Source: Candidatus Omnitrophota bacterium
Lineage (GTDB): Bacteria > Omnitrophota > Gorgyraeia > Pluralincolimonadales > Pluralincolimonadaceae
Assembly (NCBI GenBank): GCA_041653595.1
Contig: JBAZFB010000019.1
Coordinates: 1 to 23,825 of the forward strand
Direction: 5' to 3'
Length of the DNA stretch: 23,825 nucleotides
Part shown: piece by piece, positions 6,953-15,059 of the stretch
Numbering within the stretch: position 1 is the first letter of the stretch
Layout: each line of letters opens with the position of its first letter
Program-made: the position numbers and the translations under genes
The notes under the pieces: model-generated
Database searches by the model: none
What the model was told of the DNA's origin: nothing
What the model saw: only the letters and a program-made list of their open reading frames with translations

Positions 6953-8885
6953 TTGCTTTCTTCCTCGGCTGGAATGCCAGCACAAGCGGGCTGGCGATAT
7001 AGACGGTCGAATATACGCCGGAAACAAAACCTACCAGCAGCGCGAACGCGAAATTGCTCAGGACCTCGCCGCCGTAAAGGAAGATCGCCAATACCACGAG
7101 GAGAGTTACCCCCGAGGTCAAGAGCGTCCTTCCCAGCGTCTGGTTGACGCTCAGGTTTATCACGTCATACAGGCTCATCTTCCTGTTGAGCCGTATATTT
7201 TCCCTTACCCTGTCATAGATGACGATGGTGTCATTTATCGAATAACCGGCGATGGTAAGGAAAGCCGTGACGCTCAGCAGGTCTATCGCCCTGTTCGTCA
7301 ACGCCAGGAAGCCCAGCGCCACCAAGACGTCATGTATGAGGGCGATGACGCCCGCTGCCGCGAAATTAAAATGCTTGAACCTGAAAGCGACATATATCAA
7401 TATGCCGATCAGCGACCATATGATCGCGTATACGGCCTTCGTCTTGAGATGTTTTCCCGCGACCGGGCCGACATGCTCTATCTTGAGCATCTGTATATCC
7501 TGGTCCGGGAAAGCGCTCTTCAGCTTGTTCGTAAGGTCCGTGCTCTTGTCGGCTGCGGTCCTTATGAGTATGACCCTCGGGTTATCCTTGAACTGCTGGA
7601 TCGAGGCATCCTCGAGGTTAAGCTCTTTCAGCGTCTTCCTGACGCCTTCGATATCCGGGGCGGACTTGAACATATACTCCTGGAGCTGGCCGCCGGAGAA
7701 ATCTATTCCGTACGCCTTATCTTGTTTCGAGAAAAATGAGAAGAGACCTACGCCTATCACGATGATAGAGATGGCATAAAATATCTTCCTCTTGCCTATA
7801 AAATCGATCTTCGTCTCCTTGATAAGCTTTAACATCGGCAGGGATTTTACCAGGCCTGCATTTATGAGTGATTCCATTATGACGCGCGTAACGAAGATCG
7901 CCGTGAACATGCTCGCCAGGAGACCGATGGTCAGGGTCACAGCGAAACCCCTGATCGGGCCTGTCCCGAACTGGAAGAGGAATAGAGCCGCGATCAGCGT
8001 CGTAAGGTTCGAGTCGAATATGGCGCTGAATGCCTTGTCATAACCCATGCTGACCGCCTGCCGCAGCGCCTTTCCGGCCTGCAATTCCTCTCTTATCCTC
8101 TCATTGATAAGCACGTTCGCGTCGACTGCCATGCCGAGCGAAAGGGCTATACCCGCGATACCGGGAAGGGTCAACGTGGCGGATATGCCGGGGAACACAT
8201 AAGGCAGGAACCCGAGGCATCCGAGGGTGAACAACAGGTTAAGGCTTAGGGCGATGTCGGCGATGAGGCCGGATATGAGATAATAACCGGCCATGAATAT
8301 CAGGATAAGCGCTCCGCCTATCAGGCTAGCCTTTATGCCTTTATTTATCGAATCCTGCCCCAGCAAGGGGCCGACCGTCCTCTCCTCCTCGATATACATG
8401 GGAGCGGGCAGCGCGCCGGTCCTCAATACCAATGAGAGGTCCCTGGCGTTCTCGACCGTGAACCTTCCGCTTATCACGGCCTCGCCCGAAGGTATCGCCT
8501 CCCTTATGACCGGGGCAGACTGCACTTTGCCGTCAAGAACTATTGCCAGCCTCCTGCCGACATTCTCGCTTGTTATCCTCGCGAATTTTTTCGCGCCTTC
8601 CGAATTAAACGTAATATTGACCGTCGGCTCGTTGAATTTGCTCTGGTCGAAATGTATCGCGGCATTCGAGAGCCCCTCGCCGGTCATGACAGCCTGCTTT
8701 TCCAGCAGCAGCTTGCCCTCATCGTCGAGGGAAGTCTTTAGCTCATAGCCTTCGGGGACATTGCCGGTCAACGCCTGCTTCATCTTTTCCGCGTCATCTG
8801 AAACCAGCTTGAATTCAAGCAGCGCAGTCCGCCCGATTATGCTCAGGGCGCGCTCGCGGTCGGTGACGCCGGGAAGCTGGACCAC
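6942..8885 (-). CDS. secDF: SecDF fusion protein, main body (5' end lies in another frame)
   Basis: SecD and SecF use the proton gradient to help pull proteins out through SecYEG. This frame holds most of a fused SecDF: SecD periplasmic parts, the SecD signature GMAVDANVLINERIREEL (about 251-268 of this frame), then a SecF half with IDFSGGQ, an SINDTIVIYDRVREN segment and final membrane helices. The first usable start is GTG at 8885, but family-like sequence continues upstream in this frame to 9008 (LPENAREDAGDRAIEVIRNR), where no start exists. The missing N-terminus is in the neighbouring frame at 8951-9187. A one-base loss near 9002-9010 explains both, and the rejoined protein would be about 748 residues. 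Frameshift or sequencing error is discussed in the findings. Confidence 0.93.
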   Translation of the reverse strand: MVQLPGVTDRERALSIIGRTALLEFKLVSDDAEKMKQALTGNVPEGYELKTSLDDEGKLLLEKQAVMTGEGLSNAAIHFDQSKFNEPTVNITFNSEGAKKFARITSENVGRRLAIVLDGKVQSAPVIREAIPSGEAVISGRFTVENARDLSLVLRTGALPAPMYIEEERTVGPLLGQDSINKGIKASLIGGALILIFMAGYYLISGLIADIALSLNLLFTLGCLGFLPYVFPGISATLTLPGIAGIALSLGMAVDANVLINERIREELQAGKALRQAVSMGYDKAFSAIFDSNLTTLIAALFLFQFGTGPIRGFAVTLTIGLLASMFTAIFVTRVIMESLINAGLVKSLPMLKLIKETKIDFIGKRKIFYAISIIVIGVGLFSFFSKQDKAYGIDFSGGQLQEYMFKSAPDIEGVRKTLKELNLEDASIQQFKDNPRVILIRTAADKSTDLTNKLKSAFPDQDIQMLKIEHVGPVAGKHLKTKAVYAIIWSLIGILIYVAFRFKHFNFAAAGVIALIHDVLVALGFLALTNRAIDLLSVTAFLTIAGYSINDTIVIYDRVRENIRLNRKMSLYDVINLSVNQTLGRTLLTSGVTLLVVLAIFLYGGEVLSNFAFALLVGFVSGVYSTVYIASPLVLAFQPRKKAIGK

Positions 8886-8950
8886 TATCTCGTCCTTTCC
8901 CTGCCTCTGGATAGACGGCTCCCTTACGCCGAACTGGTCTATCCTGTTCC

Positions 8951-9187
8951 TTATGACCTCGATCGCCCTGTCGCCGGCGTCTTCACGCGCGTTCTCCGGC
9001 AGGTGGCTGTATCGACTTTAAGCAAAAGGTGCATCCCGCCCTTTAAGTCAAGGCCGAGCTTTATCTTGCCTTCCTGTATCACCTTCCCGTCTTTATCCTT
9101 GACGTCAAAAGGCGGATAGATGAGCCAAAATGAAGCCGCTATTAAAGCGAATATTAATCCCGCTTTCCAGGGAAGCCCTCTGTTCAT
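8951..9187 (-). CDS. secD: SecD N-terminal fragment of the frameshifted secDF
   Basis: The first about 59 residues are the SecD N-terminus: a basic start (MNRGLPWKAG), one membrane helix (LIFALIAASFWLIYPPF), and the highly conserved LGLDLKGGMHLLLKVDT. After that the frame runs into TCRRTRVKTPATGRSRS and stops, which is not SecD-like. The frame one base back continues as correct SecD from the same point. Its ATG overlaps the yajC stop (ATGA), the usual yajC-secD coupling. This is therefore the true start of secDF, not a separate gene. Confidence 0.85.
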   Translation of the reverse strand: MNRGLPWKAGLIFALIAASFWLIYPPFDVKDKDGKVIQEGKIKLGLDLKGGMHLLLKVDTATCRRTRVKTPATGRSRS

Positions 9188-9477
9188 TTCTCCTCTCCTG
9201 TCCTCTTCTTTGTCGTATAAGCTATCGCGTATTTATCAACTTCTATCTTCGCGCTATCGTCAACCCGGAGGACCACGGATGTCTCCTTTACGTTGACTAT
9301 TGTGCCGTGTATCCCGCCGCTTGTGACGACCTCATCGTTCTTGGCGAGGTTCTTTACCATCTCCGCGTGGTCTTTCTTCTGTTTCTGCTGGGGTCTTATG
9401 AGCAGAAAATAAAATACCACAAATATGAGGATCAGTGGTAAAAAACTTGCTATCGCGTTTGCGCCTTGCTGTTCCAT
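9184..9477 (-). CDS. yajC: YajC, Sec translocase accessory subunit
   Basis: YajC is a small inner-membrane protein of the holotranslocon SecDF-YajC. The 97-residue product has one N-terminal membrane helix (about residues 11-28, SFLPLILIFVVFYFLLI), followed by the family hallmark RPQQKQKKDHAEMVKNL, then the soluble domain with DEVVTSGGIHGTIVNV. It lies 3 bp after tgt and overlaps secD by 4 bp. The order queA-tgt-yajC-secD is widespread in bacteria and confirms the call. Length is typical. Confidence 0.97.
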   Translation of the reverse strand: MEQQGANAIASFLPLILIFVVFYFLLIRPQQKQKKDHAEMVKNLAKNDEVVTSGGIHGTIVNVKETSVVLRVDDSAKIEVDKYAIAYTTKKRTGEEK

Positions 9478-9480
9478 TGT

Positions 9481-10635
9481 TTACCCTTTCTTTTGTTTTG
9501 CCGTTATTCCGACGGCTTCGTACTTCTCCATGAAATCAGCCCTGAATTTCGCGAACTTTCCGTCCCTTATCGCCTGCCTCATCTTCTTCATGAGGCTTTG
9601 GTAAAAATATATGTTATGCAACGATACCAGTTTCAACCCGAGGATCTCGTCGGTGTTGAAGAGATGCCTGATATAACTCCTTGTATGGTTCCTGCACGCG
9701 TAGCAGCCGCACCGCTCTTCTATCGGGCCCAGCTCCTTCGCGTTCACCGCCGTCCTCACGGAGAAACGCCCGTTCGAGGTAAAAGCGGTGCCGTTCCTGC
9801 CGTTCCTGGTCGGGACGACGCAGTCGAACATGTCGATTCCGGCGGATACCGCGTCGAAGAGGTCCTGCGGCTCGCCGACACCCATAAGATAACGCGGCTT
9901 ATCCTCCGGCAGCAGCGCCGCCGTGAATTGCGTCATCTCGTTGGTGATCTCCCGGGGCTCGCCTACCGCGAGTCCGCCCAAGGCGTAACCGTCAAAATCC
10001 ATCTTGACCAGCATCTTCGCGCAATCTTCCCTCAGGTCCTTATAAGAGGCGCCCTGCACTATACCGAAGACGGCCTGCTTCTTATTGGGCTTGGGATCGA
10101 AATCCTTTTCAAACCGCTCCCTGGAGCGCCTAGCCCACTCGAGCGTCCTTACGGCGGCGCGTTTCGCCATCTCGTATTCGCATGGATAATGGACGCACTC
10201 GTCAAGCACCATCATTATATCACTTCCGAGGCAAGTCTGGAACTCCAACATCTTCTCCGGCGTAAGCATATGCTTCGAGCCGTCTATGTGCGACTGGAAC
10301 TCCACGCCCTCATCGCTCACTTTCCTCAGCACCGCGAGACTGAAGACCTGGAACCCGCCCGAGTCGGTCAGTATCGGCTTCTGCCAATTCATGAATTTAT
10401 GGAGGCCGCCCGCGTTCTTTATTATCTCTTCGCCGGGACGCAGGTAGAGGTGGTACGCGTTCGACAGGAGTATCTGAACTCCGCAAGCGTCGAGCTCGTC
10501 GTTCGAGAGCGTCTTTACCGTCGCCTGCGTCCCCACCGGCATGAACGCCGGGGTATCAAACTCTCCGTGCGATGTCTTTATCTTCCCCGCACGGGCTTTC
10601 GTCTCTTTGTCTTTCGCGATTATTTCTATCTTCAT
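9481..10635 (-). CDS. tgt: tRNA-guanine transglycosylase (queuine synthesis pathway)
   Basis: Tgt exchanges guanine 34 of GUN-anticodon tRNAs for the queuosine precursor preQ1. The 384-residue protein has the TIM-barrel start SHGEFDTPAFMPVGT, the catalytic loop DSGGFQVFS (Asp91), substrate loop GGLAVGEP, nucleophile region FDCVVPTRNGRNG (Asp271), and a complete zinc site (Cys309, Cys311, Cys314 and His340 in SLHN). It overlaps queA by 4 bp and precedes yajC-secDF. No preQ1 biosynthesis genes are in the window, so the base could be made elsewhere in the genome or salvaged. Confidence 0.97.
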   Translation of the reverse strand: MKIEIIAKDKETKARAGKIKTSHGEFDTPAFMPVGTQATVKTLSNDELDACGVQILLSNAYHLYLRPGEEIIKNAGGLHKFMNWQKPILTDSGGFQVFSLAVLRKVSDEGVEFQSHIDGSKHMLTPEKMLEFQTCLGSDIMMVLDECVHYPCEYEMAKRAAVRTLEWARRSRERFEKDFDPKPNKKQAVFGIVQGASYKDLREDCAKMLVKMDFDGYALGGLAVGEPREITNEMTQFTAALLPEDKPRYLMGVGEPQDLFDAVSAGIDMFDCVVPTRNGRNGTAFTSNGRFSVRTAVNAKELGPIEERCGCYACRNHTRSYIRHLFNTDEILGLKLVSLHNIYFYQSLMKKMRQAIRDGKFAKFRADFMEKYEAVGITAKQKKG

Positions 10636-11675
10636 ATTATCAACATCGAGTCGCCGTAACTGTAAAACCGGTACTTCTCTTTCACGGCCTCCTCGTAGGC
10701 TTGGAACAGGACTTCCCTGCCGCAGAAAGCCGCGACGAGCATCAGAAGCGTCGTCTTCGGCAGGTGGAAATTCGTCACCAGCGCGTCGACAAATTTAAAA
10801 TTATACGGCGGATATATGAAAAGATTGGTCCATCCTTTGCCCTTCTCGACCCGGTTCTTCGAGCCCTTGACGAGCTGCGCCTGGTTCTCCAGCACCCTGC
10901 AGGTCGTTGTCCCGACCGTGAATATCTTACCGCCCTTCTCTTTCACATCGTTCAGCCTCAGCGCGGCCTCTTCCTTCAATTCAAATACCTCGGGCTCTAA
11001 CTTATGCCTGGAGACCTCGTCTACCGAAACCGGTTTGAACGTCCCGTACCCGACATGCAGGGTCAGCGATTCGACCGATGCTCCCTTCGCCTTGATATTT
11101 TTTAATACCTCATCGCTGAAATGCAGACCGGCGGTGGGTGCCGCGACCGCTCCCGGTGTCCTGGCATAGACGGTCTGGTACCTCTCCTCGTCGGATTTCT
11201 CCGGCGGACGCTTTATATAAGGCGGGAGGGGAACTATGCCTATCTTATCCAGTATAGCCCCGAAATCCGAGCCGTTTATGCTGAATTCGATAAGCCTTAT
11301 CCCTTCACTTTCGCCGCGGATGACGCCGGTGAGTTCGCCTGCGCCGAACGTGAAACTCGTGCCGACTTTTATCTTTGTGGAAGTATTTATCAGGCACTTG
11401 TAGAGCCTCTCGCTCATCTTTTCTATGAGCGTTATCTCGGCCTTCGCGCCCGTATCCGCCCTCTTCGCCGGAAGCCTCGCCTTTATGACCTTCGTGTCGT
11501 TTACTACGAGGCAATCCTGGGGCCCGATATAATCGATGATGTCGCGGAAGTTCCTGTGTTCTATCTTCTTTGATATTTTATGGACTACCATAAGCCGTGA
11601 GGCGTCGCGCGCCTGCGCCGGATATTGCGCGATAAGCTCTTCCGGAAGTTTATAATCGAATTCACTCAGTCTCAT
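10632..11675 (-). CDS. queA: S-adenosylmethionine:tRNA ribosyltransferase-isomerase
   Basis: QueA transfers and rearranges the ribosyl group of SAM onto preQ1 in tRNA, giving epoxyqueuosine, the step after Tgt. At 347 residues it is of family length. Visible motifs are the start FDYKLPEELIAQYPAQARDASRLMV, LVVNDTKVIKARL, VAAPTAGLHFSDEVL, HVGYGTFKPV, and the end NFHLPKTTLLMLVAAFCG. It is coupled by 4-bp overlaps both to the SpoIID-like gene before it and to tgt after it, so the two queuosine enzymes are made together. Confidence 0.97.
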   Translation of the reverse strand: MRLSEFDYKLPEELIAQYPAQARDASRLMVVHKISKKIEHRNFRDIIDYIGPQDCLVVNDTKVIKARLPAKRADTGAKAEITLIEKMSERLYKCLINTSTKIKVGTSFTFGAGELTGVIRGESEGIRLIEFSINGSDFGAILDKIGIVPLPPYIKRPPEKSDEERYQTVYARTPGAVAAPTAGLHFSDEVLKNIKAKGASVESLTLHVGYGTFKPVSVDEVSRHKLEPEVFELKEEAALRLNDVKEKGGKIFTVGTTTCRVLENQAQLVKGSKNRVEKGKGWTNLFIYPPYNFKFVDALVTNFHLPKTTLLMLVAAFCGREVLFQAYEEAVKEKYRFYSYGDSMLII

Positions 11676-12841
11676 TTCGCGTCCTTAAGATCGGTTATCT
11701 TTGAGCCGGGATAATAAAATCCCAGTATCTCGTCCGCCTTCTTGCCGGCGCGGGACATGTAATATGCGCCCCACTGGCAAAGGCCTACCCCGTGCCCCCA
11801 CCCCAGTCCTTCGAAGGCCACATATTCCCCTATCACCGTGACCTTGAAATTCGTGCTCCTTACGATATCGGCCCCGATCATCCGCCTGAAATCCTTCGCA
11901 AGGAGGATCGCCTCCCCTTTGTCACCCTTGACCTTTAATTCCAATATCCGGGCTGAGAACGTATCTCTTTTCACGGCTTCAAATCCGATTATGTCACCGA
12001 CGGGATAGCCGGCGGCCGCGAGTTTCTCCTCCGCCTCTTTTACCGACATCCATTTCTCCCAGTAGAAGTGCGGCGATTTCCTGCACCACCTGCACTTTAC
12101 CCCCTTCAGCGGAGGAAGGTCGATGTTCCAAAGGTAAGCGGCGTCGAATGTGCTGCCGCCGCATGTGGCGTGGAAAAAAGCCGGGAATATAACCCCGTTA
12201 TACGTCAGGACCTGGTCCCTCGTCTCGTCCACGGCCTTGTTGGTCCGCCATTTCTCGGAAAAGATACCGCCGTAGACCTGGGAACTCACATCAGCCGTGA
12301 CATCATAATCTTTCGCCTTCGATTCTTTTATCTGGCTCAACGCGTAGGTCCTTGCCGCTATCGCCTGGGCCTTGAGCGCCTCCATCGGCCACCACGTCGA
12401 GACCTCGTTGCGCATGACGCCGTAAAGGTATTCTTCCAGGTCGACCGTATTTACGACGGTCAATTTCCTTCCGTCCTTAAATATCCTTATTTTGCCCCTG
12501 AATATGCGCCCGTTTATATAGACACGCGAGCCGCCTACGGGTTCCACCGAGATAGCGTTGGCGCTGATCTCCTTCCCGTCAAACCCGAACCCCGCGTCGG
12601 TCGCTGTCAGGCCGGTCTCCGGCAGGTACTTCTCCTCGAGGAGGACGCTGTTGGAAAGATGGTCTAATATCCTGAAATTCCCGGCTATGAAGATTCTTAT
12701 CGAATCGGCGCCCTTCGCGACCGCGACGCGGACGCGGACCGGATCTCGCGCGGCGGTGAACTCCTGTATGCAGTGGACCGCAGGAGCGGTAATTACCGAT
12801 ATTGCCGCGAAGATCGTCAAGAAACAGAGGCGGGTTCGCAT
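11672..12841 (-). CDS. SpoIID/LytB-domain protein, probable secreted peptidoglycan lytic transglycosylase
   Basis: The 389-residue protein has a signal peptide (basic MRTR, hydrophobic LCFLTIFAAISVITAPAV) and a SpoIID/LytB domain. That family cleaves glycan strands lacking stem peptides, and in Bacillus it acts in engulfment. Seen: the GVMRNEVSTWWPMEALKAQA segment with the likely catalytic Glu146, AARTYAL, a cysteine-containing loop (HATCGGST and CRWCRK), and the C-terminal GWGHGVGLCQWGAYYM. Family members occur in many non-sporulating bacteria, so this is not evidence for spores. It sits between ruvB (6 bp gap) and queA (4 bp overlap). A role in cell-wall remodelling or division is inferred. 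Confidence 0.88.
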   Translation of the reverse strand: MRTRLCFLTIFAAISVITAPAVHCIQEFTAARDPVRVRVAVAKGADSIRIFIAGNFRILDHLSNSVLLEEKYLPETGLTATDAGFGFDGKEISANAISVEPVGGSRVYINGRIFRGKIRIFKDGRKLTVVNTVDLEEYLYGVMRNEVSTWWPMEALKAQAIAARTYALSQIKESKAKDYDVTADVSSQVYGGIFSEKWRTNKAVDETRDQVLTYNGVIFPAFFHATCGGSTFDAAYLWNIDLPPLKGVKCRWCRKSPHFYWEKWMSVKEAEEKLAAAGYPVGDIIGFEAVKRDTFSARILELKVKGDKGEAILLAKDFRRMIGADIVRSTNFKVTVIGEYVAFEGLGWGHGVGLCQWGAYYMSRAGKKADEILGFYYPGSKITDLKDAK

Positions 12842-12847
12842 GACCGG

Positions 12848-13900
12848 TTAAAACAACTCCTTCTGGGATTCTTTTTTGGAGGGGACTTTAAAATGCTCGT
12901 ATGCGGACTTCGCGGCTTCTCTTCCGCGGGGCGTGCGTTTCAGAAATCCTATCTTTAACAAAAACGGCTCGACTACGTCAGAAATGGTATCCGCCTCTTC
13001 ATTCAATGTCGCAGCAAGGGATTCTATCCCTACCGGCCCGCCGCTATACGTATCTATGATAGCTTTCATCACTTTCCTGTCGAGGGCGTCGAGGCCCATC
13101 GCGTCGATGCCGAGCATCGCCAGCGCTTTGTCCACGATCTCTTTGTCTACCTTCCCCGCGTTCTTCACCTCGGCGTAATCCCTTACCCTGCGCAGGAGCC
13201 TGTTGGCTATGCGCGGTGTGCCGCGGGCCCGGCGCGCGATCTCTGAGGCAGAATCCTTATCCAGGTCTATCTTGAGTATCTTCGCGGAGCGCTTGATTAT
13301 CTGCACCAACTCCTCGGCGGCGTAAAAATCTAGGCTGTAGAGCATACCGAACCTGCCGCGCATCGGGGCGCTCAATAGCCCGGAGCGCGTCGTCGCGCCG
13401 ATAAGCGTGAACGGTTTTAAATTGAATTTTATCGTCTTGGCGTAAGGGCCTTTGTCGATGACGAAATCAATCTGGTAATTCTCCATCGCCGGATAGAGGA
13501 ACTCCTCCACGATCTTCGAGAGGCGGTGGATCTCGTCTATGAAAAGGATATCTCCTTCGCCGAGATTTGTAAGGATGCCGATCAGGTCGCCGGCCTTCGC
13601 GATAGCCGGCCCGGACGTGGCGGTTATCTTCGTCCCCATCTCGCCGGCTATTATATGGGCCAGCGTCGTCTTGCCGAGGCCCGGAGGGCCCGAAAACAGG
13701 ATGTGCTCGAGCGGCTCTTTCCTCTTCTTCGCGGCCGACACGGCAATGAGCAGGTTATCAACGACCGCCTTCTGCCCTACGAACTCCGTGACCTTCGCGG
13801 GGCGCAGGGAAAGGTTTAATATTATATCTTCCTCTGTCTCCTGGCTGAAGACGAGTTTTTCGCGCAACTGCCCTTCTTTATCTTTCTTCTCTTCGCTCAT
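12848..13900 (-). CDS. ruvB: Holliday junction branch migration ATPase RuvB
   Basis: RuvB is the hexameric AAA+ motor that drives Holliday junction migration with RuvA. The 350-residue product carries the family start LSLRPAKVTEFVGQ, Walker A GPPGLGKT (71-78), Walker B with ILFIDEIHRL, sensor region IGATTRSGLLS, arginine-finger segment RGRFGML, sensor 2 GTPRIANRLLRRVRD, and a C-terminal winged helix (LDRKVMKAIIDTYSGGPVG, then FLKRTPRGREA). It overlaps ruvA by 4 bp, in the classic ruvC-ruvA-ruvB order. No abnormal residues were found. Confidence 0.98.
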   Translation of the reverse strand: MSEEKKDKEGQLREKLVFSQETEEDIILNLSLRPAKVTEFVGQKAVVDNLLIAVSAAKKRKEPLEHILFSGPPGLGKTTLAHIIAGEMGTKITATSGPAIAKAGDLIGILTNLGEGDILFIDEIHRLSKIVEEFLYPAMENYQIDFVIDKGPYAKTIKFNLKPFTLIGATTRSGLLSAPMRGRFGMLYSLDFYAAEELVQIIKRSAKILKIDLDKDSASEIARRARGTPRIANRLLRRVRDYAEVKNAGKVDKEIVDKALAMLGIDAMGLDALDRKVMKAIIDTYSGGPVGIESLAATLNEEADTISDVVEPFLLKIGFLKRTPRGREAAKSAYEHFKVPSKKESQKELF

Positions 13901-14529
13901 TTGGAATGTTTCTTATGTTTATAGACTTCATTCAGCAGGTCTTCCGCGGTCTTGATTCCCGGCGAACGCTCGAGGGCCTTCTGTATCATCTCTTTGGCTT
14001 CCGGCTTCTTATACTGCAATTGCAGCAGGATCTCGGTCGCCTCTTCCACGAAATCCGGTTCCTTCGTGACCGTTATCTCGACGCCGTATTCCTGTATCAG
14101 CCCGAACTTCCCGAGCTTATTTTGGAGTTTGGCGACTATCTCTTTTGCGCGTTGTTCCCCGATGCCCGGCAGGGATTTGAGCGCGGCGAGGTCACCGTCG
14201 GCTATCGCTTTTACTATCTGAGGTATAGAGGCGTTCAATGCCCTGACCGCCGCCTTGGGCCCGATGCCGGAGACGGTGATGAACTTCTCAAAAAATTCCT
14301 TCTCTATCTCGTTTAAGAAACCTATGAGGACGGGTATGCTGCGCGCGGGGTCGGTATGGTGGTAATGGTATGTTATCAGTTTGATGGAGCCGTCCGGGGA
14401 TATGTGTCCGTCGATCGACTTCATCACGCAGCCCGGGATCAATACTTCGTAAGAGATGCCGCCGTCGACGTCGATGATGAGGGATGAGCTCTTGCGTTTG
14501 GCGATCTTGCCTCGGATATGAGATATCAT
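13897..14529 (-). CDS. ruvA: Holliday junction DNA-binding protein RuvA
   Basis: RuvA tetramers hold the four-way junction and load RuvB. The 210-residue protein starts MISHIRGKIAKR with an OB-fold domain I, has two helix-hairpin-helix motifs (ITVSGIGPKAAVRAL and LKSLPGIGEQRAKEIV), and a C-terminal three-helix domain III (VEEATEILLQLQYKKPEAKE) that contacts RuvB. Length is normal. It overlaps both ruvC and ruvB by 4 bp (ATGA), so the resolvasome subunits are translated from one message. Confidence 0.97.
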   Translation of the reverse strand: MISHIRGKIAKRKSSSLIIDVDGGISYEVLIPGCVMKSIDGHISPDGSIKLITYHYHHTDPARSIPVLIGFLNEIEKEFFEKFITVSGIGPKAAVRALNASIPQIVKAIADGDLAALKSLPGIGEQRAKEIVAKLQNKLGKFGLIQEYGVEITVTKEPDFVEEATEILLQLQYKKPEAKEMIQKALERSPGIKTAEDLLNEVYKHKKHSK

Positions 14530-15059
14530 CTTGACCCCGTTATCCCGTCCATCCGGGAGATGTGTGCGTGAGCGACCGCGAGCGCCAGCGCGTCAGAGAT
14601 ATCAGGCGGGTTCGGGGCCGACTTCATATTGAAAAGGTTTTGTATCATGCGCTGCATCTGGTATTTGCTCGCGTGGCCGGCGCCTGTGACCGCCTTTTTG
14701 ACGCGCGTCGCCGAATATCCGACGAGTTCCGTCCCGGTCTCTTTTGCCAGGAGGCATATCGCGCCGCGGGCGTGGCCCATAAGTATGGAGGTTACGGGGT
14801 GCCTGTAATGTGAATATAACTGCTCGAGGACCAGCACGTCCGGCTTCGACTCCCTGACGAGGCCTTTTATCGCCTTGTATATCTTCTCTATCCTCGCCTC
14901 TACTTTTTCTTTCGCCGAGGTCCTCACGACACCCGCTTCAATGAGCTTTATTCCCTTCGGCCCGGCCTCTATCAGGCCGTAACCGGTAATGCATAAACCT
15001 GGGTCGATACCCAGTATTTTCACCCCGTTAGAAATCCGATTTCTAACGGGATTTGTCAT
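14526..15059 (-). CDS. ruvC: Crossover junction endodeoxyribonuclease RuvC, with a palindrome-encoded N-terminal extension
   Basis: RuvC cuts Holliday junctions symmetrically with an RNase H-like fold and four acidic residues, here Asp19 (LGIDPG), Glu79 (VLEQLY), Asp153 and Asp156 (PPDISDALALA). The 177-residue product has a 12-residue N-terminal extension (TNPVRNRISNG before VKILGIDPG) not usual in the family. It is encoded by a perfect 13-bp-stem palindrome at 15024-15050. Two starts are possible: ATG at 15059, overlapping the yebC stop (ATGA), or GTG at 15023 immediately after the palindrome, which gives the usual RuvC beginning. I kept the ATG because every neighbouring junction uses this overlap, but its ribosome binding site is weak. 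Confidence 0.95.
   Translation of the reverse strand: MTNPVRNRISNGVKILGIDPGLCITGYGLIEAGPKGIKLIEAGVVRTSAKEKVEARIEKIYKAIKGLVRESKPDVLVLEQLYSHYRHPVTSILMGHARGAICLLAKETGTELVGYSATRVKKAVTGAGHASKYQMQRMIQNLFNMKSAPNPPDISDALALAVAHAHISRMDGITGSR
15024..15050. repeat. Perfect palindromic element at the 5' end of ruvC
   Basis: CCCGTTAGAAATC (15024-15036) and GATTTCTAACGGG (15038-15050) are exact inverted copies around a single base. Read on the minus strand it encodes PVRNRISNG in RuvC. Its sequence is unrelated to the rsmD palindromes, so at least two palindromic families appear in this genome. With a one-base loop the RNA form would open to a loop of 3 to 5 bases but would still be a stable stem covering the ruvC start region. 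Confidence 0.9.

Noticed and set aside
6953..7027. Longer cation transporter starting at TTG 7027
   Set aside because: It would overlap secDF by 86 bp and add 25 residues that do not look like the family. TTG 6952 has a ribosome binding site and gives normal length.
8999..9020. Programmed -1 frameshift in secDF
   Set aside because: No X XXY YYZ slippery heptamer in the right phase and no obvious stimulatory stem just downstream; a simple one-base error or mutation explains the data better.
11672..12841. SpoIID-like gene as evidence for sporulation
   Set aside because: No other sporulation gene is present, and SpoIID/LytB domains are widespread in non-spore-formers.
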